Source of the DNA: REEB509 sp049314555
GTDB lineage: Bacteria > Pseudomonadota > Alphaproteobacteria > Caulobacterales > Aquidulcibacteraceae
Length of the DNA stretch: 64,000 bases
Assembly: GCA_049314555.1 (NCBI GenBank)
Contig: JBMOEW010000002.1
Coordinates: 61,601 to 125,600 of the forward strand
Reading direction: 5' to 3'
The notes beneath the pieces were generated by a model. It saw only the letters and a list, made by a program, of their open reading frames with translations, was not told where the DNA came from and made no database searches. Each line of letters starts with the position of its first letter. Position 1 is the stretch's first letter. Made by a program: the position numbers and the translations under genes. Positions 8,216-16,649 of the stretch are shown here, piece by piece.

Positions 8216-9522
8216 ACCCGTGTCCAGAAGTCAGACTGGATCTCAGGGTCGCGGAGCGCTTCCAATTCCCGCCAACGCGGATACATCGCCTGAAAAACCT
8301 CTGCTGGAATGCGGCCGTCTTTTGCGGGATAGAGACGCCCGCCAACTTCGCGCACGATCGCGTCCAACTTGGCAAAGAGACGAAGCGTGCGCTCGCCGCG
8401 GTTGCGAAAATCAAGCGCCAACGTAGTTCCTTCCATGGGAAATGAGATCAGGCCAGCAGAACGCTGGGGACCGAAATTCTTCAACACCGCTAGCAGCGAG
8501 CCATCCCCAGCCTTTGCGATGGTCGCCAATAGGGCAGCGACGGTATCCTTGGCTTCGGCGGGCGGCACAACACATTGGTACTGATAAAATCCATGCTCCC
8601 CATACATGCGATTCCACCCGCCAATCGAGTCCAACGGGAAAAAGAACGGCGCATAGTGGATCGTTTTGCGTTGACCATTGGCCTGTTTGGCGGCTGCGTA
8701 GGCCGCGTTGAAGAGGCGCAACGTGGCCCCGTTCAGAAAAAACGCGGGCGAAATCGGCGGTGCGTTAAAGCGTGTTGCATCTTGGTGCGCGCGCAGCCTG
8801 CCATCATCAAGGAAGCGCGCGCGGGAAAAGATACCGCGGCCGGGCCGGGTGCAATCTATCCAGGCAACACGGTGTTCCCAGCCACTGCTGGACTCCATGA
8901 GGGTGAAATACTCATCAAGGGAGCGAAAGGCGATGTCTTCGACTTCAAGCCAGGCGCTGTCGATGTCGATCAGGTCGATGTCGACCCAAGAAATGACGCC
9001 TGTCAGGCCCAGCCCGCCGATCGTGGCTTCAAACAAGCCGTTGGCCTGACCGGGGACCAGTGTTTGGGGGGCCGCATCGCTTCTGATCAGCTCCAATCGA
9101 TTGACGTGTGCGCCAAACGAGCCGGCGACCTGATGGTTTTTGCCGTGGATGTCGTTTGCGACGGCGCCGCCCAAAGTGGCAAAACGGGTGCCGGGTAACA
9201 CGGGGATGAACAAGCCACACGGCACCAAAAGCCGAAGCGCTTGCGAAAGCGTCAAGCCCGCTTGGGCTTTCAGGGTTAGGGCTTCGGGGTCAATCTCGAT
9301 GATGCGATCCAGGCCGCGCATTTCAATCAAACCACCGCCGCCGTTCAGACAGCTGTCGCCATAGGAGCGGCCCATGCCGACGGGGAGTGACGTTGCCGGG
9401 CGGGCGGGGTCAGCGACAATTCCGGGCAGGTCTGCCAAGAAGCGAGGGCGCGCGATTGGATAGTCGCGCTTGACCACGCGGCCCCAGGACTGAAACGGTG
9501 CCTTATCGAGATAGGCGGTCAT
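8203..9522 (-). CDS. FAD-binding oxidoreductase, DprE1-like
   Basis: Flavin oxidoreductase of the VAO/DprE1 group (439 residues from the ATG at 9522; a frame to 9600 adds an unlikely N terminus). Visible FAD-domain elements are GMGRSYGDSCLN and the stretch ending IHGKNHQVAGSFG. The C-terminal substrate domain carries an ARHGY-unrelated tail ending in FWTRVCAA. DprE1 oxidises the 2'-OH of decaprenyl-phosphoryl-ribose, and DprE2-like SDRs complete the epimerisation. The adjacent overlapping SDR fits this pairing. Whether the substrate here is a polyprenyl-phospho-sugar is inference. Confidence 0.83.
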   Translation of the reverse strand: MTAYLDKAPFQSWGRVVKRDYPIARPRFLADLPGIVADPARPATSLPVGMGRSYGDSCLNGGGGLIEMRGLDRIIEIDPEALTLKAQAGLTLSQALRLLVPCGLFIPVLPGTRFATLGGAVANDIHGKNHQVAGSFGAHVNRLELIRSDAAPQTLVPGQANGLFEATIGGLGLTGVISWVDIDLIDIDSAWLEVEDIAFRSLDEYFTLMESSSGWEHRVAWIDCTRPGRGIFSRARFLDDGRLRAHQDATRFNAPPISPAFFLNGATLRLFNAAYAAAKQANGQRKTIHYAPFFFPLDSIGGWNRMYGEHGFYQYQCVVPPAEAKDTVAALLATIAKAGDGSLLAVLKNFGPQRSAGLISFPMEGTTLALDFRNRGERTLRLFAKLDAIVREVGGRLYPAKDGRIPAEVFQAMYPRWRELEALRDPEIQSDFWTRVCAA

Positions 9523-9713
9523 CGGTGTTTGCGTTCCTTTGTCGCGGGCTGGGCATAACACGGTTGTGCTTGTATTGCGCAGTGTGCAGCCAACACTCAA
9601 GAAATCACGCTCAATCCCCTCGCAGGACCCATTGCTGCTGTGCGCAACGTTGTTAACGCTTCAACTCTTTTCCGCCCGGCTTATCCGTGACGGTTGCCGG
9701 CTTGGAGGTTGCG

Positions 9714-10442
9714 ATGCTGAAGACACGGCTGGTGGCGAGGGAGGCGCTGAGCGCGGCTGATGTGGACGCGATGTGGTCGGTGTTCGTGGCGCACTACGAT
9801 GCTGTTCATCGCGATGGGTTCGACAGGGATTTGGCAGAAAAAGAAGCCGTCTTCTTGATGGAAGACGAAGAAGGCCTTTGCCGCGGGTTTTCCACATACA
9901 AGGTCACGGATGGGCTTGGGCCAAGTGGGCCGGCACGGTTCATCTATTCCGGCGATACGATCATTGTGCCGGAGTACTGGGGGCGAAACGATTTTGCCTT
10001 GTGTTGGCTTCGCCAGGCGGGCCGGATTGCGGCGCGCGCGCGAAGCCCGTTATACTGGTTCTTGATTGTTAAAGGCCACCGCACCTATCGATATCTTTCC
10101 GCATTTGCGCTCGAATACTGGCCGCGGCCGAGTGTCACTCCTAAAGCAGTGAAGCTCGCCATGGATAGTGTTGCAACCGCCCATTTCGGTGGCGAGTACG
10201 ATGCCGAAGCCGGTGTGGTGCGGTTTGCTCGCCCTCACGGTCATCTGCGGGAAGACTTGGCTTTGCCGAACTCCACCGAAGCCGCGCGCCCTGATGTGCA
10301 ATTCTTCCTCACAGCCAACCCAGGGTATCGGCGCGGGGAGGAACTGGTGTGTCTTTGCGAATTGGTGCCGGGGAACTTGCGTCCGTTGGCGCGACGCGCC
10401 TTTGCGGCAGGTTTGGCGGGGGCCAATGCTGATGGCTGCTGA
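9714..10442 (+). CDS. uncharacterised protein, possibly GNAT-like
   Basis: A 242-residue protein I do not recognise by name. The ATG at 9714 is preceded at a 5-nt gap by GGAGG, which makes it preferable to the GTG at 9687. The layout suggests a GNAT-type fold: a charged N-terminal helix, a strand-like region around GFSTYKV, then IIVPEYWGRNDFALCWLRQA where acetyl-CoA motif A would fall. The Tyr/Trp-rich segment PLYWFLIVKGHRTYRYL follows. It lacks a clear Q/RxxGxG/A loop, so activity is uncertain. It is the first gene of a four-gene run and overlaps the Rieske oxygenase by 17 bp. Confidence 0.6.
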   Translation: MLKTRLVAREALSAADVDAMWSVFVAHYDAVHRDGFDRDLAEKEAVFLMEDEEGLCRGFSTYKVTDGLGPSGPARFIYSGDTIIVPEYWGRNDFALCWLRQAGRIAARARSPLYWFLIVKGHRTYRYLSAFALEYWPRPSVTPKAVKLAMDSVATAHFGGEYDAEAGVVRFARPHGHLREDLALPNSTEAARPDVQFFLTANPGYRRGEELVCLCELVPGNLRPLARRAFAAGLAGANADGC

Positions 10443-11454
10443 TGGTGCTAAACCGCCTGTGCTGCAGGCATTCGGTAACGCTAAGGTGGTTTGCCAGGGC
10501 TGGTATTGGGCTGCGGCTAGTCGCGCGCTTCGCATCAAGCAGGTGCTTGGGCTGGAGCTCATGGGCAGGTCCATTGTGCTTTACCGCGGGGTGGATGGTG
10601 TGGCGCGGGCCCGCGACGCCTTTTGTCCACACATGGGCGCGCACCTCAGTTTAGGGCGGGTCGAAGGCAACGGCCTACGCTGCTTTTTCCACGGATGGCG
10701 GTTCGATCAAGCCGCGCGCTGTGATCATGTTCCGGCCCTCGACGGGGAGGCACGCCCCCAGGTTCAGCTTCGGTCACACCCGCTGGTTGAGAAAGACGGC
10801 CTGATCTGGATCTGGGTCGGAGATGGGTCGCCGTCCGTGCCTGCGCCGCACCATCCGCAGCTCGATGAATGCGAACGTGCGCATTTCGTCGCGGCGCAAT
10901 GGACGAAGGGATGCCACCCAAACGTTGTGTTGATCAACGCCATCGACGAACACCATTTCCGAACCGTGCACGCCATGCCGGGCGAAGCTTTGGCGTTTGT
11001 GACTGCAAGCATTTCGCCGCTACAATTTCGGGTGACCAATACTGCTGCGCCGCCAGCGATCAACCTGTTCTGGCGGCTGATCAGCCAGCTCTATCCGGAT
11101 CGTGTTCTTGCCTATGAAATCAATTATTTCTCCGGGGCGACTGGTACCGTGAGTTTTGGACCAGCTTGGATGAGAATGCATTTGATGTTTGCCACACGAT
11201 TGGGTCCAAACGGCCAATCCGAAGGGGTGACAGTTGCTTTGACAAAGAGGCGCACTGGTGTCTTTGGATGGCTGTTGACGCCTGTTGTGCTTGGCCTTTC
11301 AGCGCTAGGCGGTGCCTATTTTGCGCTAGGAGACACTAAGGTGTTCAACACAATCCGATTTGACCTCAAAACGCCGATCCCCGCCGACAAGACCGTTATG
11401 GCTTTCGTTCGACATGTGGAAGCGCAACCGCGCGCAGCGGGCTGGCGGTCATGA
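10426..11454 (+). CDS. Rieske-type non-haem iron oxygenase (first copy)
   Basis: Oxygenase alpha-subunit-like protein of 342 residues. The Rieske [2Fe-2S] ligands are C67-P-H69 and C86-x2-H89. The mononuclear iron motif N-x2-D-x2-H-x4-H is intact as N171, D174, H177 and H182 (NAIDEHHFRTVH), so it should be catalytic. A hydrophobic stretch near residues 280-305 (GWLLTPVVLGLSALGGAYF) could tether it to the membrane, which fits a lipid-like substrate. The start may be 10426 or 10432. The end overlaps the SDR start (ATGA). No dedicated reductase is adjacent; the ferredoxin at 16359-16649 is the likely electron donor. Confidence 0.88.
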   Translation: MLMAADGAKPPVLQAFGNAKVVCQGWYWAAASRALRIKQVLGLELMGRSIVLYRGVDGVARARDAFCPHMGAHLSLGRVEGNGLRCFFHGWRFDQAARCDHVPALDGEARPQVQLRSHPLVEKDGLIWIWVGDGSPSVPAPHHPQLDECERAHFVAAQWTKGCHPNVVLINAIDEHHFRTVHAMPGEALAFVTASISPLQFRVTNTAAPPAINLFWRLISQLYPDRVLAYEINYFSGATGTVSFGPAWMRMHLMFATRLGPNGQSEGVTVALTKRRTGVFGWLLTPVVLGLSALGGAYFALGDTKVFNTIRFDLKTPIPADKTVMAFVRHVEAQPRAAGWRS

Positions 11455-12269
11455 GCCGGCGGGTGTTGATTACCGGTGCCTCCACAGGGATTGGAAAGGC
11501 CTGCGCGATCGCTTTTGAAAAGGCGAGTTGGGAGGTTTTTGCGACGGCGCGCGATCCGGCCACGCTGGCCGACCTGCCCGAACGCGTGAAGCGATTGAAA
11601 CTCGACGTGACCAAAGCGAGCGATCGGGAGGCCGCGGGCGCGGCGGTTGGCGGACGGCTTGAGTGTCTGGTCAATAATGCTGGGATCGGGGTCGTTGGCC
11701 CCTTGGAGGAGGTGCCTGAAGCTGCGTTGCGCCGGCTTTATGATGTGAACCTGATTGCGCCAACGCTGCTCATTCAGGGGTTGCTGCCTGCCTTGCGCGC
11801 AAGCCAAGGGAAGGTGGTTGGCATTTCGTCGCTGGCAGCGTTTTTCCCCATCCCGCTAAGCGCCGTGTACGGATCTTCCAAGGCCGCCGTGGACGGGCTC
11901 TATGGCGCATTGCGGGAGGAAGTCCGTCCGCATGGCGTAAAGGTTTGCGTGGTCCAGCCCGGCGGGTTTCGCACGCGCTTTGCTGACAACACTAGCCTTC
12001 ACGGCGGCGCAAAGGGGTCGCCCTATGAACAGCAAATGCGTGGCTTTTTGGCGGGGCGATCGCGCATCATGGAGCGCAACGGCCGAGACCCCATGATTGT
12101 AGCAAAGCGCGTTTTGCGGCTCGCGCAAATGGCTGATCCGCCCTTTTCGACCCGCGTTGGACCGGACTCTGTGGCGGCCTGGGCCTTTAAGCGGCTGCTG
12201 CCGGAAAGAGTGTTTCGCGGATTGGCACGGGCGGTGACGCAGCGTCTGTTGAAAGACGACGTGCCATGA
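11451..12269 (+). CDS. classical SDR family oxidoreductase
   Basis: NAD(P)-dependent short-chain dehydrogenase of 272 residues with TGASTGIG at the N terminus, NNAG, a catalytic Ser in GISSLAA and YGSSK as the YxxxK motif. The C-terminal extension with GGFRTRF resembles SDRs acting on lipids, steroids or retinoids. ATGA overlaps on both sides tie it to the Rieske oxygenase and the ferritin-like gene. It could oxidise or reduce a hydroxyl made by the neighbouring oxygenase. The substrate is unknown. Confidence 0.9.
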   Translation: MSRRVLITGASTGIGKACAIAFEKASWEVFATARDPATLADLPERVKRLKLDVTKASDREAAGAAVGGRLECLVNNAGIGVVGPLEEVPEAALRRLYDVNLIAPTLLIQGLLPALRASQGKVVGISSLAAFFPIPLSAVYGSSKAAVDGLYGALREEVRPHGVKVCVVQPGGFRTRFADNTSLHGGAKGSPYEQQMRGFLAGRSRIMERNGRDPMIVAKRVLRLAQMADPPFSTRVGPDSVAAWAFKRLLPERVFRGLARAVTQRLLKDDVP

Positions 12270-13195
12270 CAGACGCGCCTGAGGTCACTGGCCTTGGTTT
12301 GCCGCACGACCTTCAGTCGCCGCTTACGCCCCTTATCGCGGGACATGTGCGGCGGCACGCGGGCTTGGCTCCGGCACCTTCTATTATCGACGCCGGTGCT
12401 TGCTTTAATGACGAGCTGTTTGGACTGCAGAACTGCGCGCTATTCCAGGCTTTGGAGGAGAAGGCGAAAACGGATGTGCGGGCAGCGTGCGCCGCCGGCG
12501 TGATCGAGGAAGCCTACTTCATCGAAAAGGCTGGCTTGGCTTACGGCGCGCGCATGTTGCTGGCGGCGCAAACGACACAAGAGCGCCAGATGTTCGCGCT
12601 GCTCACGGGCGATGAAGCCACGCATTTGGCGTGGCTTGCGCCTTTCGTGCCGAAAGCCCGGCGGCAGGCAGCGGGTTCGCCGTTTCATCGGCTTATTGCG
12701 GAATTGATTGAGACCGGTCCGCCGCGGGTGCTGGTGTATGTGCTGCAGGTGATTTTGGAGGGCTGGGGCCTTACCCACTATCGGCGATTAGAGGGCGCGT
12801 GTTCGCTGGCTGGCTTGCAAGACGTGTTGCGGGCAATTCTGAAAGATGAGGCCCTTCATCACAAAACGGGCCTTACGCTGCTTGATGCGCCTCGCTTTAA
12901 CGCCGCCGAACGGGCCTTTACCGTGGAAGCGCTGGCCGGCTTCTTGACGCTTGTGCGGGTTGGGCCGCTAGCGGTTACGGGCGCGGTTGCGCACGGCCTT
13001 GGGGAAACAGGTAACGCCGGCCTGTGCGCGCTTCACCAGGCGCTTGATCCAGACGGCGTGCAGACGGCAGCAAACCTCGCGTTGCTCAGGTCCTTGATGC
13101 AGGCGGACGGGATGGGATGGGCGGTAGAGGCCGCTGAAGGATTGGGTCTGTTTTGCCCCATGCCAGTCCGTGAGGCTGTCGGCTTCATTGCCTAA
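12266..13195 (+). CDS. ferritin-like diiron protein
   Basis: A 309-residue helical protein with a complete set of possible diiron ligands: E81/E82 or E87, the ExxH pair E117/H120 (GDEATH), E165 (ILEGWG) and the ExxH pair E195/H198 (KDEALHH). That pattern is typical of ferritin-like carboxylate-bridged diiron oxygenases or oxidases. I cannot assign it to a named family. It is the last gene of the + strand run and its 3' end overlaps the convergent GH3 gene by 11 bp. Function as an oxygenase or desaturase is inference from the ligand pattern and neighbours. Confidence 0.75.
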   Translation: MTDAPEVTGLGLPHDLQSPLTPLIAGHVRRHAGLAPAPSIIDAGACFNDELFGLQNCALFQALEEKAKTDVRAACAAGVIEEAYFIEKAGLAYGARMLLAAQTTQERQMFALLTGDEATHLAWLAPFVPKARRQAAGSPFHRLIAELIETGPPRVLVYVLQVILEGWGLTHYRRLEGACSLAGLQDVLRAILKDEALHHKTGLTLLDAPRFNAAERAFTVEALAGFLTLVRVGPLAVTGAVAHGLGETGNAGLCALHQALDPDGVQTAANLALLRSLMQADGMGWAVEAAEGLGLFCPMPVREAVGFIA

Positions 13196-14639
13196 GCGCG
13201 TGCAACACCGCATCCGCCCTTGAGATATCAAGAAGAATGGCGCGGTCCTTGATCGCCTCCATCGATTGGCCCGCCGCAAGGCACGCGTTTTGGTACCGCA
13301 GCCGAAGCTGGTCTACTGCGACGGGTTGGATCGGGCCGAGCTGCCCTAAAGCCCGGGCGCGCGCATAGTGGACTCCTGCTTGCAGCTGCTGATCCAAGGC
13401 GATTGCGTCTTCGGTGCTCGCTGCTTCCGCGACAAGGCAATAGTGCGCTGGTGCATCTTCCGGCTGGCGTGGCACCAGAAACCCAAATCGTGTGTCCAGG
13501 ACCTCCGCCAAGCCAGACGCTGCGATCGCTTCCGCGAGTTTTTCACCCACCAAATCGCACACAGCATCGGCGCGTCCGACAAAGGCGAGGCAGGGCGTTG
13601 CCAAGGCCATCCCTTGAACACGCACCTCATCGCCGAGATCGTAGCGGCAGAAGCCTCCGGGCCAGGTGAGGATAAGGCGATAGGTCTTGGTTTCAACGGC
13701 TTGCCAAAGGGGCACGATAGCGCCGGCTGCGTCCATTAGTTCGATGAAGGCACCATCGATAAAAGGGACGGGGGCGGCGTACCCGACAAGCGGGATCGTC
13801 ACCGGCCCTTCGGTGCACAGCAGCCCTTTGCCTTGCAGGACTGTCTTTGGAAACGCCTGCCTTAGGCGCGCTGCCGGGGCCGCTGCCATCGCGCCATCCC
13901 ACGCCGAAATGAGTTGAAGGTTTGGCCAGACCTCCTGCCAGTTCGGTGAGGTTCCTGACTGGTTTGTGATCGTGCCCATCACGGCCAGGATGTAGCTTGG
14001 ATTCCAAACCGTCATCAGTTCGAGGTCGTGGGCGGACTGCCAGGCTCTGGCGAGCTGCGCGCGGAAGTCTTGTGGATCGGTCGCTTTGACGAGGCCTTGG
14101 GGTGCGATGATGAAGCGCCGGGCGAGCGTTCCGATTGGACCGGTCAAAAAGGCGGCATCTTGAGCAAGGGCGCGGCCAGGCAATGGCGGGGCAATAGCCA
14201 TCGCGATCCGCCCGGAGCGGGGTCGCCAGGTGCCGGTGCGCAGCAGGTCATGAACTTGTATGAAAACGGCTTCGGCAAAGGCGTTTCGCAAGCGGGCGCT
14301 GATTGGGATCGGTTTTTTGACGCCTGCAGACCCCGACGTGTTCTCCCAGAAAGTGGGGCGTCCTGGCCAAAGCTGGTTTGGCACGCCGGCTTCAGCCGCC
14401 GTGCACTCTGATTGCAAATCTTGATAGCGCAGCACCGGGGCGGCTTGGACAAAGCGATGGTATGTCATGTCAGGCGTGAGACCGACGCGGTGTCCGTATT
14501 GGGTTTTGGCATAGCCTTGAAGGCATTCACGCAGCACCGCTATTTGAGCCGTGTGCGGATCTTTAAGGGCGCGTTGGAAGCGCTCTGCGCGCGGACCCGC
14601 CCAGGCCTGCGCGAAGGCAGAGGCCAATTGTGCGATCAT
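13185..14639 (-). CDS. GH3-domain acyl-adenylating enzyme
   Basis: A 484-residue member of the GH3 superfamily, relatives of plant auxin-responsive GH3 amido synthetases within the adenylate-forming enzymes. The P-loop-like TSGSAGVKKPIPIS lies near residues 100-113, and the GH3 signature appears as FVGRADAVCDLVGEKLAEA. Plant GH3 enzymes adenylate a carboxylic acid and join it to an amino acid; bacterial members are mostly uncharacterised. The start overlaps the hexapeptide gene (ATGA). Activation of a carboxylate made by the neighbouring oxygenases is a plausible but unproven role. Confidence 0.85.
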   Translation of the reverse strand: MIAQLASAFAQAWAGPRAERFQRALKDPHTAQIAVLRECLQGYAKTQYGHRVGLTPDMTYHRFVQAAPVLRYQDLQSECTAAEAGVPNQLWPGRPTFWENTSGSAGVKKPIPISARLRNAFAEAVFIQVHDLLRTGTWRPRSGRIAMAIAPPLPGRALAQDAAFLTGPIGTLARRFIIAPQGLVKATDPQDFRAQLARAWQSAHDLELMTVWNPSYILAVMGTITNQSGTSPNWQEVWPNLQLISAWDGAMAAAPAARLRQAFPKTVLQGKGLLCTEGPVTIPLVGYAAPVPFIDGAFIELMDAAGAIVPLWQAVETKTYRLILTWPGGFCRYDLGDEVRVQGMALATPCLAFVGRADAVCDLVGEKLAEAIAASGLAEVLDTRFGFLVPRQPEDAPAHYCLVAEAASTEDAIALDQQLQAGVHYARARALGQLGPIQPVAVDQLRLRYQNACLAAGQSMEAIKDRAILLDISRADAVLHALRQ

Positions 14640-15304
14640 GCCGCCGGCACGTCGGTTGCGATCTGAGCTTCTTCTGGGGAGGCATGACGGACCTCTCCGC
14701 CAAAGGTGTGATTGACTTGGATATCGGTTAGGGTGGGGACCATGGCGTCCTTTGGGATTCGCCCGCCTGGGCCAATCCTCGACCCAGCACCGATGAAAGC
14801 GCGATCGCCGATATGGATGCGCTTTACCAGAAGTCGCATCTCGGACCCACGCATACGGATCAAATGCGCATAGGCTTCAACCTTGTGGCCGAATACCACG
14901 CGGTTGCCGACCAACATCAAAGGGCGATCGACGATTTCAACGCGCGGTGTCCAGTGGACGCCAAACCCGACGCGCGCGCCCCAAAGCCTTAGCCACGCAG
15001 AGTATGCTCCCGGCACCAAGCGCAACAAGGACTCCAAAAACGGCAGGCTATCATAAAACAGTTGGAACTGGTGGCTGGCCCACCATGGGGAATAAGTCGG
15101 CCCGTCCAACCGCGAAACACCTTCGTTTAGGGGGCGAAAGAGGTCGTGAATGCGAAACAAGATTGGGGCAAACAAGTAGAGCGTGAACACCAGCAGAAGT
15201 GCGGTGAGCACGTTTGGTGCTGCGGCAAATACCCCCAAGGCCCAGAGATTTAGGATAATCATCAGGGTCGGGAACAGGGAAACAATGCGACCCATCATGG
15301 TCAT
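14636..15304 (-). CDS. hexapeptide-repeat transferase-like protein with membrane segment
   Basis: A 222-residue protein. The N terminus holds one or two hydrophobic helices (about residues 8-50). The C-terminal half is compatible with a left-handed beta-helix: successive short turns such as VGNRVVFGHKVEA and IHIGDRAFIGAGSRIGPGGRIPKDAMV. Such folds usually belong to acyltransferases. It lies 17 bp after the second Rieske oxygenase and overlaps the GH3 gene. Membrane placement again suggests a lipid substrate. The acyl donor and acceptor cannot be read from the sequence. Confidence 0.78.
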   Translation of the reverse strand: MTMMGRIVSLFPTLMIILNLWALGVFAAAPNVLTALLLVFTLYLFAPILFRIHDLFRPLNEGVSRLDGPTYSPWWASHQFQLFYDSLPFLESLLRLVPGAYSAWLRLWGARVGFGVHWTPRVEIVDRPLMLVGNRVVFGHKVEAYAHLIRMRGSEMRLLVKRIHIGDRAFIGAGSRIGPGGRIPKDAMVPTLTDIQVNHTFGGEVRHASPEEAQIATDVPAA

Positions 15305-15321
15305 GGCGCGCGAGCCCTTTG

Positions 15322-16362
15322 CTAAACCAAGAAGCGGATTTCGGTCCGCTGCGTGGGTAATGAGGCAAGATCCTGGCCCGTTTCAACCGCGGCACGGATT
15401 TCGTGGATATATCGATGAATGACATCTGCGGGGCTTTCCAAAAAGCCACCCGGGCGTTCGTTGATCACCTGCCACTGGTCTTTCAGCACGGCCTGATCCT
15501 GCGCGATCACCGCTTGCGCTTGCCGGCGAACGAATGGCCCAGCAAATGGCGTCAGCCACCCGAAATCCCACGCCAATTCCGTGTAAACCCGGGTAAGGCC
15601 GTGGCGCACGGGCGTGCATTGTGACGTGATCAGAAAGCGGCTTTTGCCGATGCCATAGCAAACATGCGTGATGTTTGGGGCATGGAAGTAATCCTGATGC
15701 GACACAGGCAGGCCACGGGGGTTTAGGGCCCAGGCAAACGCGCCGAGGTTTGAACGCTCCCCCGCATAATCCACGCTCACGACGCCGTTTTGGGCGGTGA
15801 CGTTTGCGATGATCGCATCGCCCTTTGCGTCGCGGAAGATGCGGGCATGGACGGTGGCGGTGTGTGGCACGTCGACAAAATTTTCCACGCAATTCGTGAC
15901 GCTGTTTTCAAAGTCATTGACCAGCCGGACGCGCTTGATGCGCTGATCGTTCCAGCCCGGCATTGAAAAAGGCGGCGGGGTTTGGTGGCTCACATTCAAG
16001 CAAACGTAAATGAGCCCCTCGGTCTCTTGAACGGCGACGGTTTCAAGTTTCAAGTTGCGCGCGTCAGCGGCTTCCTGTCCGCCTTCGGACGGAACCAATT
16101 CCAAGCGACCTTGTGTCCCGTACTGCCAACCGTGGTAGGGGCAAACGAGGCGACCGTTGGCTGACTTTCCGCCGGCGGAAAGCTTGCCGCATCGGTGCAG
16201 GCATCGATCGTATGCGACAACGGGCCTATTCTCATTGTCCCTATAGAGCACCAGCGCGCGATCAAGAATTCGTCGGGAAAGGACCGTGTGCTGATCAAGC
16301 TCTTCGCTCAATGCGGCCACATACCAAAAGCCGGCAAGCGGGTCGATGTTTTGGCTGCTCAT
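15322..16362 (-). CDS. Rieske-type non-haem iron oxygenase (second copy)
   Basis: Oxygenase of 346 residues. Rieske ligands are C54-L-H56 and C74-P-Y-H77. The catalytic iron motif is N161, D164, H167 and H172 (NFVDVPHTATVH), preceded by ENFVD. It resembles aromatic-ring hydroxylating or O-demethylating Rieske enzymes (vanillate demethylase type) and lacks the membrane-like C-terminal segment of the copy at 10426-11454. Its start overlaps the ferredoxin gene by 4 bp, a strong hint that this ferredoxin supplies its electrons. Confidence 0.9.
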   Translation of the reverse strand: MSSQNIDPLAGFWYVAALSEELDQHTVLSRRILDRALVLYRDNENRPVVAYDRCLHRCGKLSAGGKSANGRLVCPYHGWQYGTQGRLELVPSEGGQEAADARNLKLETVAVQETEGLIYVCLNVSHQTPPPFSMPGWNDQRIKRVRLVNDFENSVTNCVENFVDVPHTATVHARIFRDAKGDAIIANVTAQNGVVSVDYAGERSNLGAFAWALNPRGLPVSHQDYFHAPNITHVCYGIGKSRFLITSQCTPVRHGLTRVYTELAWDFGWLTPFAGPFVRRQAQAVIAQDQAVLKDQWQVINERPGGFLESPADVIHRYIHEIRAAVETGQDLASLPTQRTEIRFLV

Positions 16363-16649
16363 GGCTTCCGGATGGCGATATCGGCAGTCAGATCCAACTG
16401 GCAGGCAAGGCGCGCGTGCGGCCGCTCCGGGGCATACACTGCCAGCGCTTCAGCTTCATGGGGTGAGGGTGCCGGTAGCTGGGGTCCGTGGGCCACGACC
16501 TCGACCAAGCAGGTGCCGCAGACGCCTTCACGGCACCCAAACAAGATCGGGCTGTTGGCCGGCGTCAGGTGCATTGAAAGGGGGGCATGGACCGGAAGTT
16601 CCAACGGTGGAAACCCTGTGCTCGGAAAGTCTAGACGAACGAACATCAA
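16359..16649 (-). CDS. plant-type [2Fe-2S] ferredoxin
   Basis: A 96-residue ferredoxin with cluster ligands C39-x4-C44-x2-C47 and C83 (FGCREGVCGTC ... LACQ). It is the only small electron carrier in the oxygenase locus and sits between a Rieske oxygenase and an AurF-type diiron oxygenase, overlapping both by ATGA. It probably feeds one or both. No ferredoxin reductase is encoded nearby, so a general cellular reductase would be needed. Confidence 0.9.
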   Translation of the reverse strand: MMFVRLDFPSTGFPPLELPVHAPLSMHLTPANSPILFGCREGVCGTCLVEVVAHGPQLPAPSPHEAEALAVYAPERPHARLACQLDLTADIAIRKP

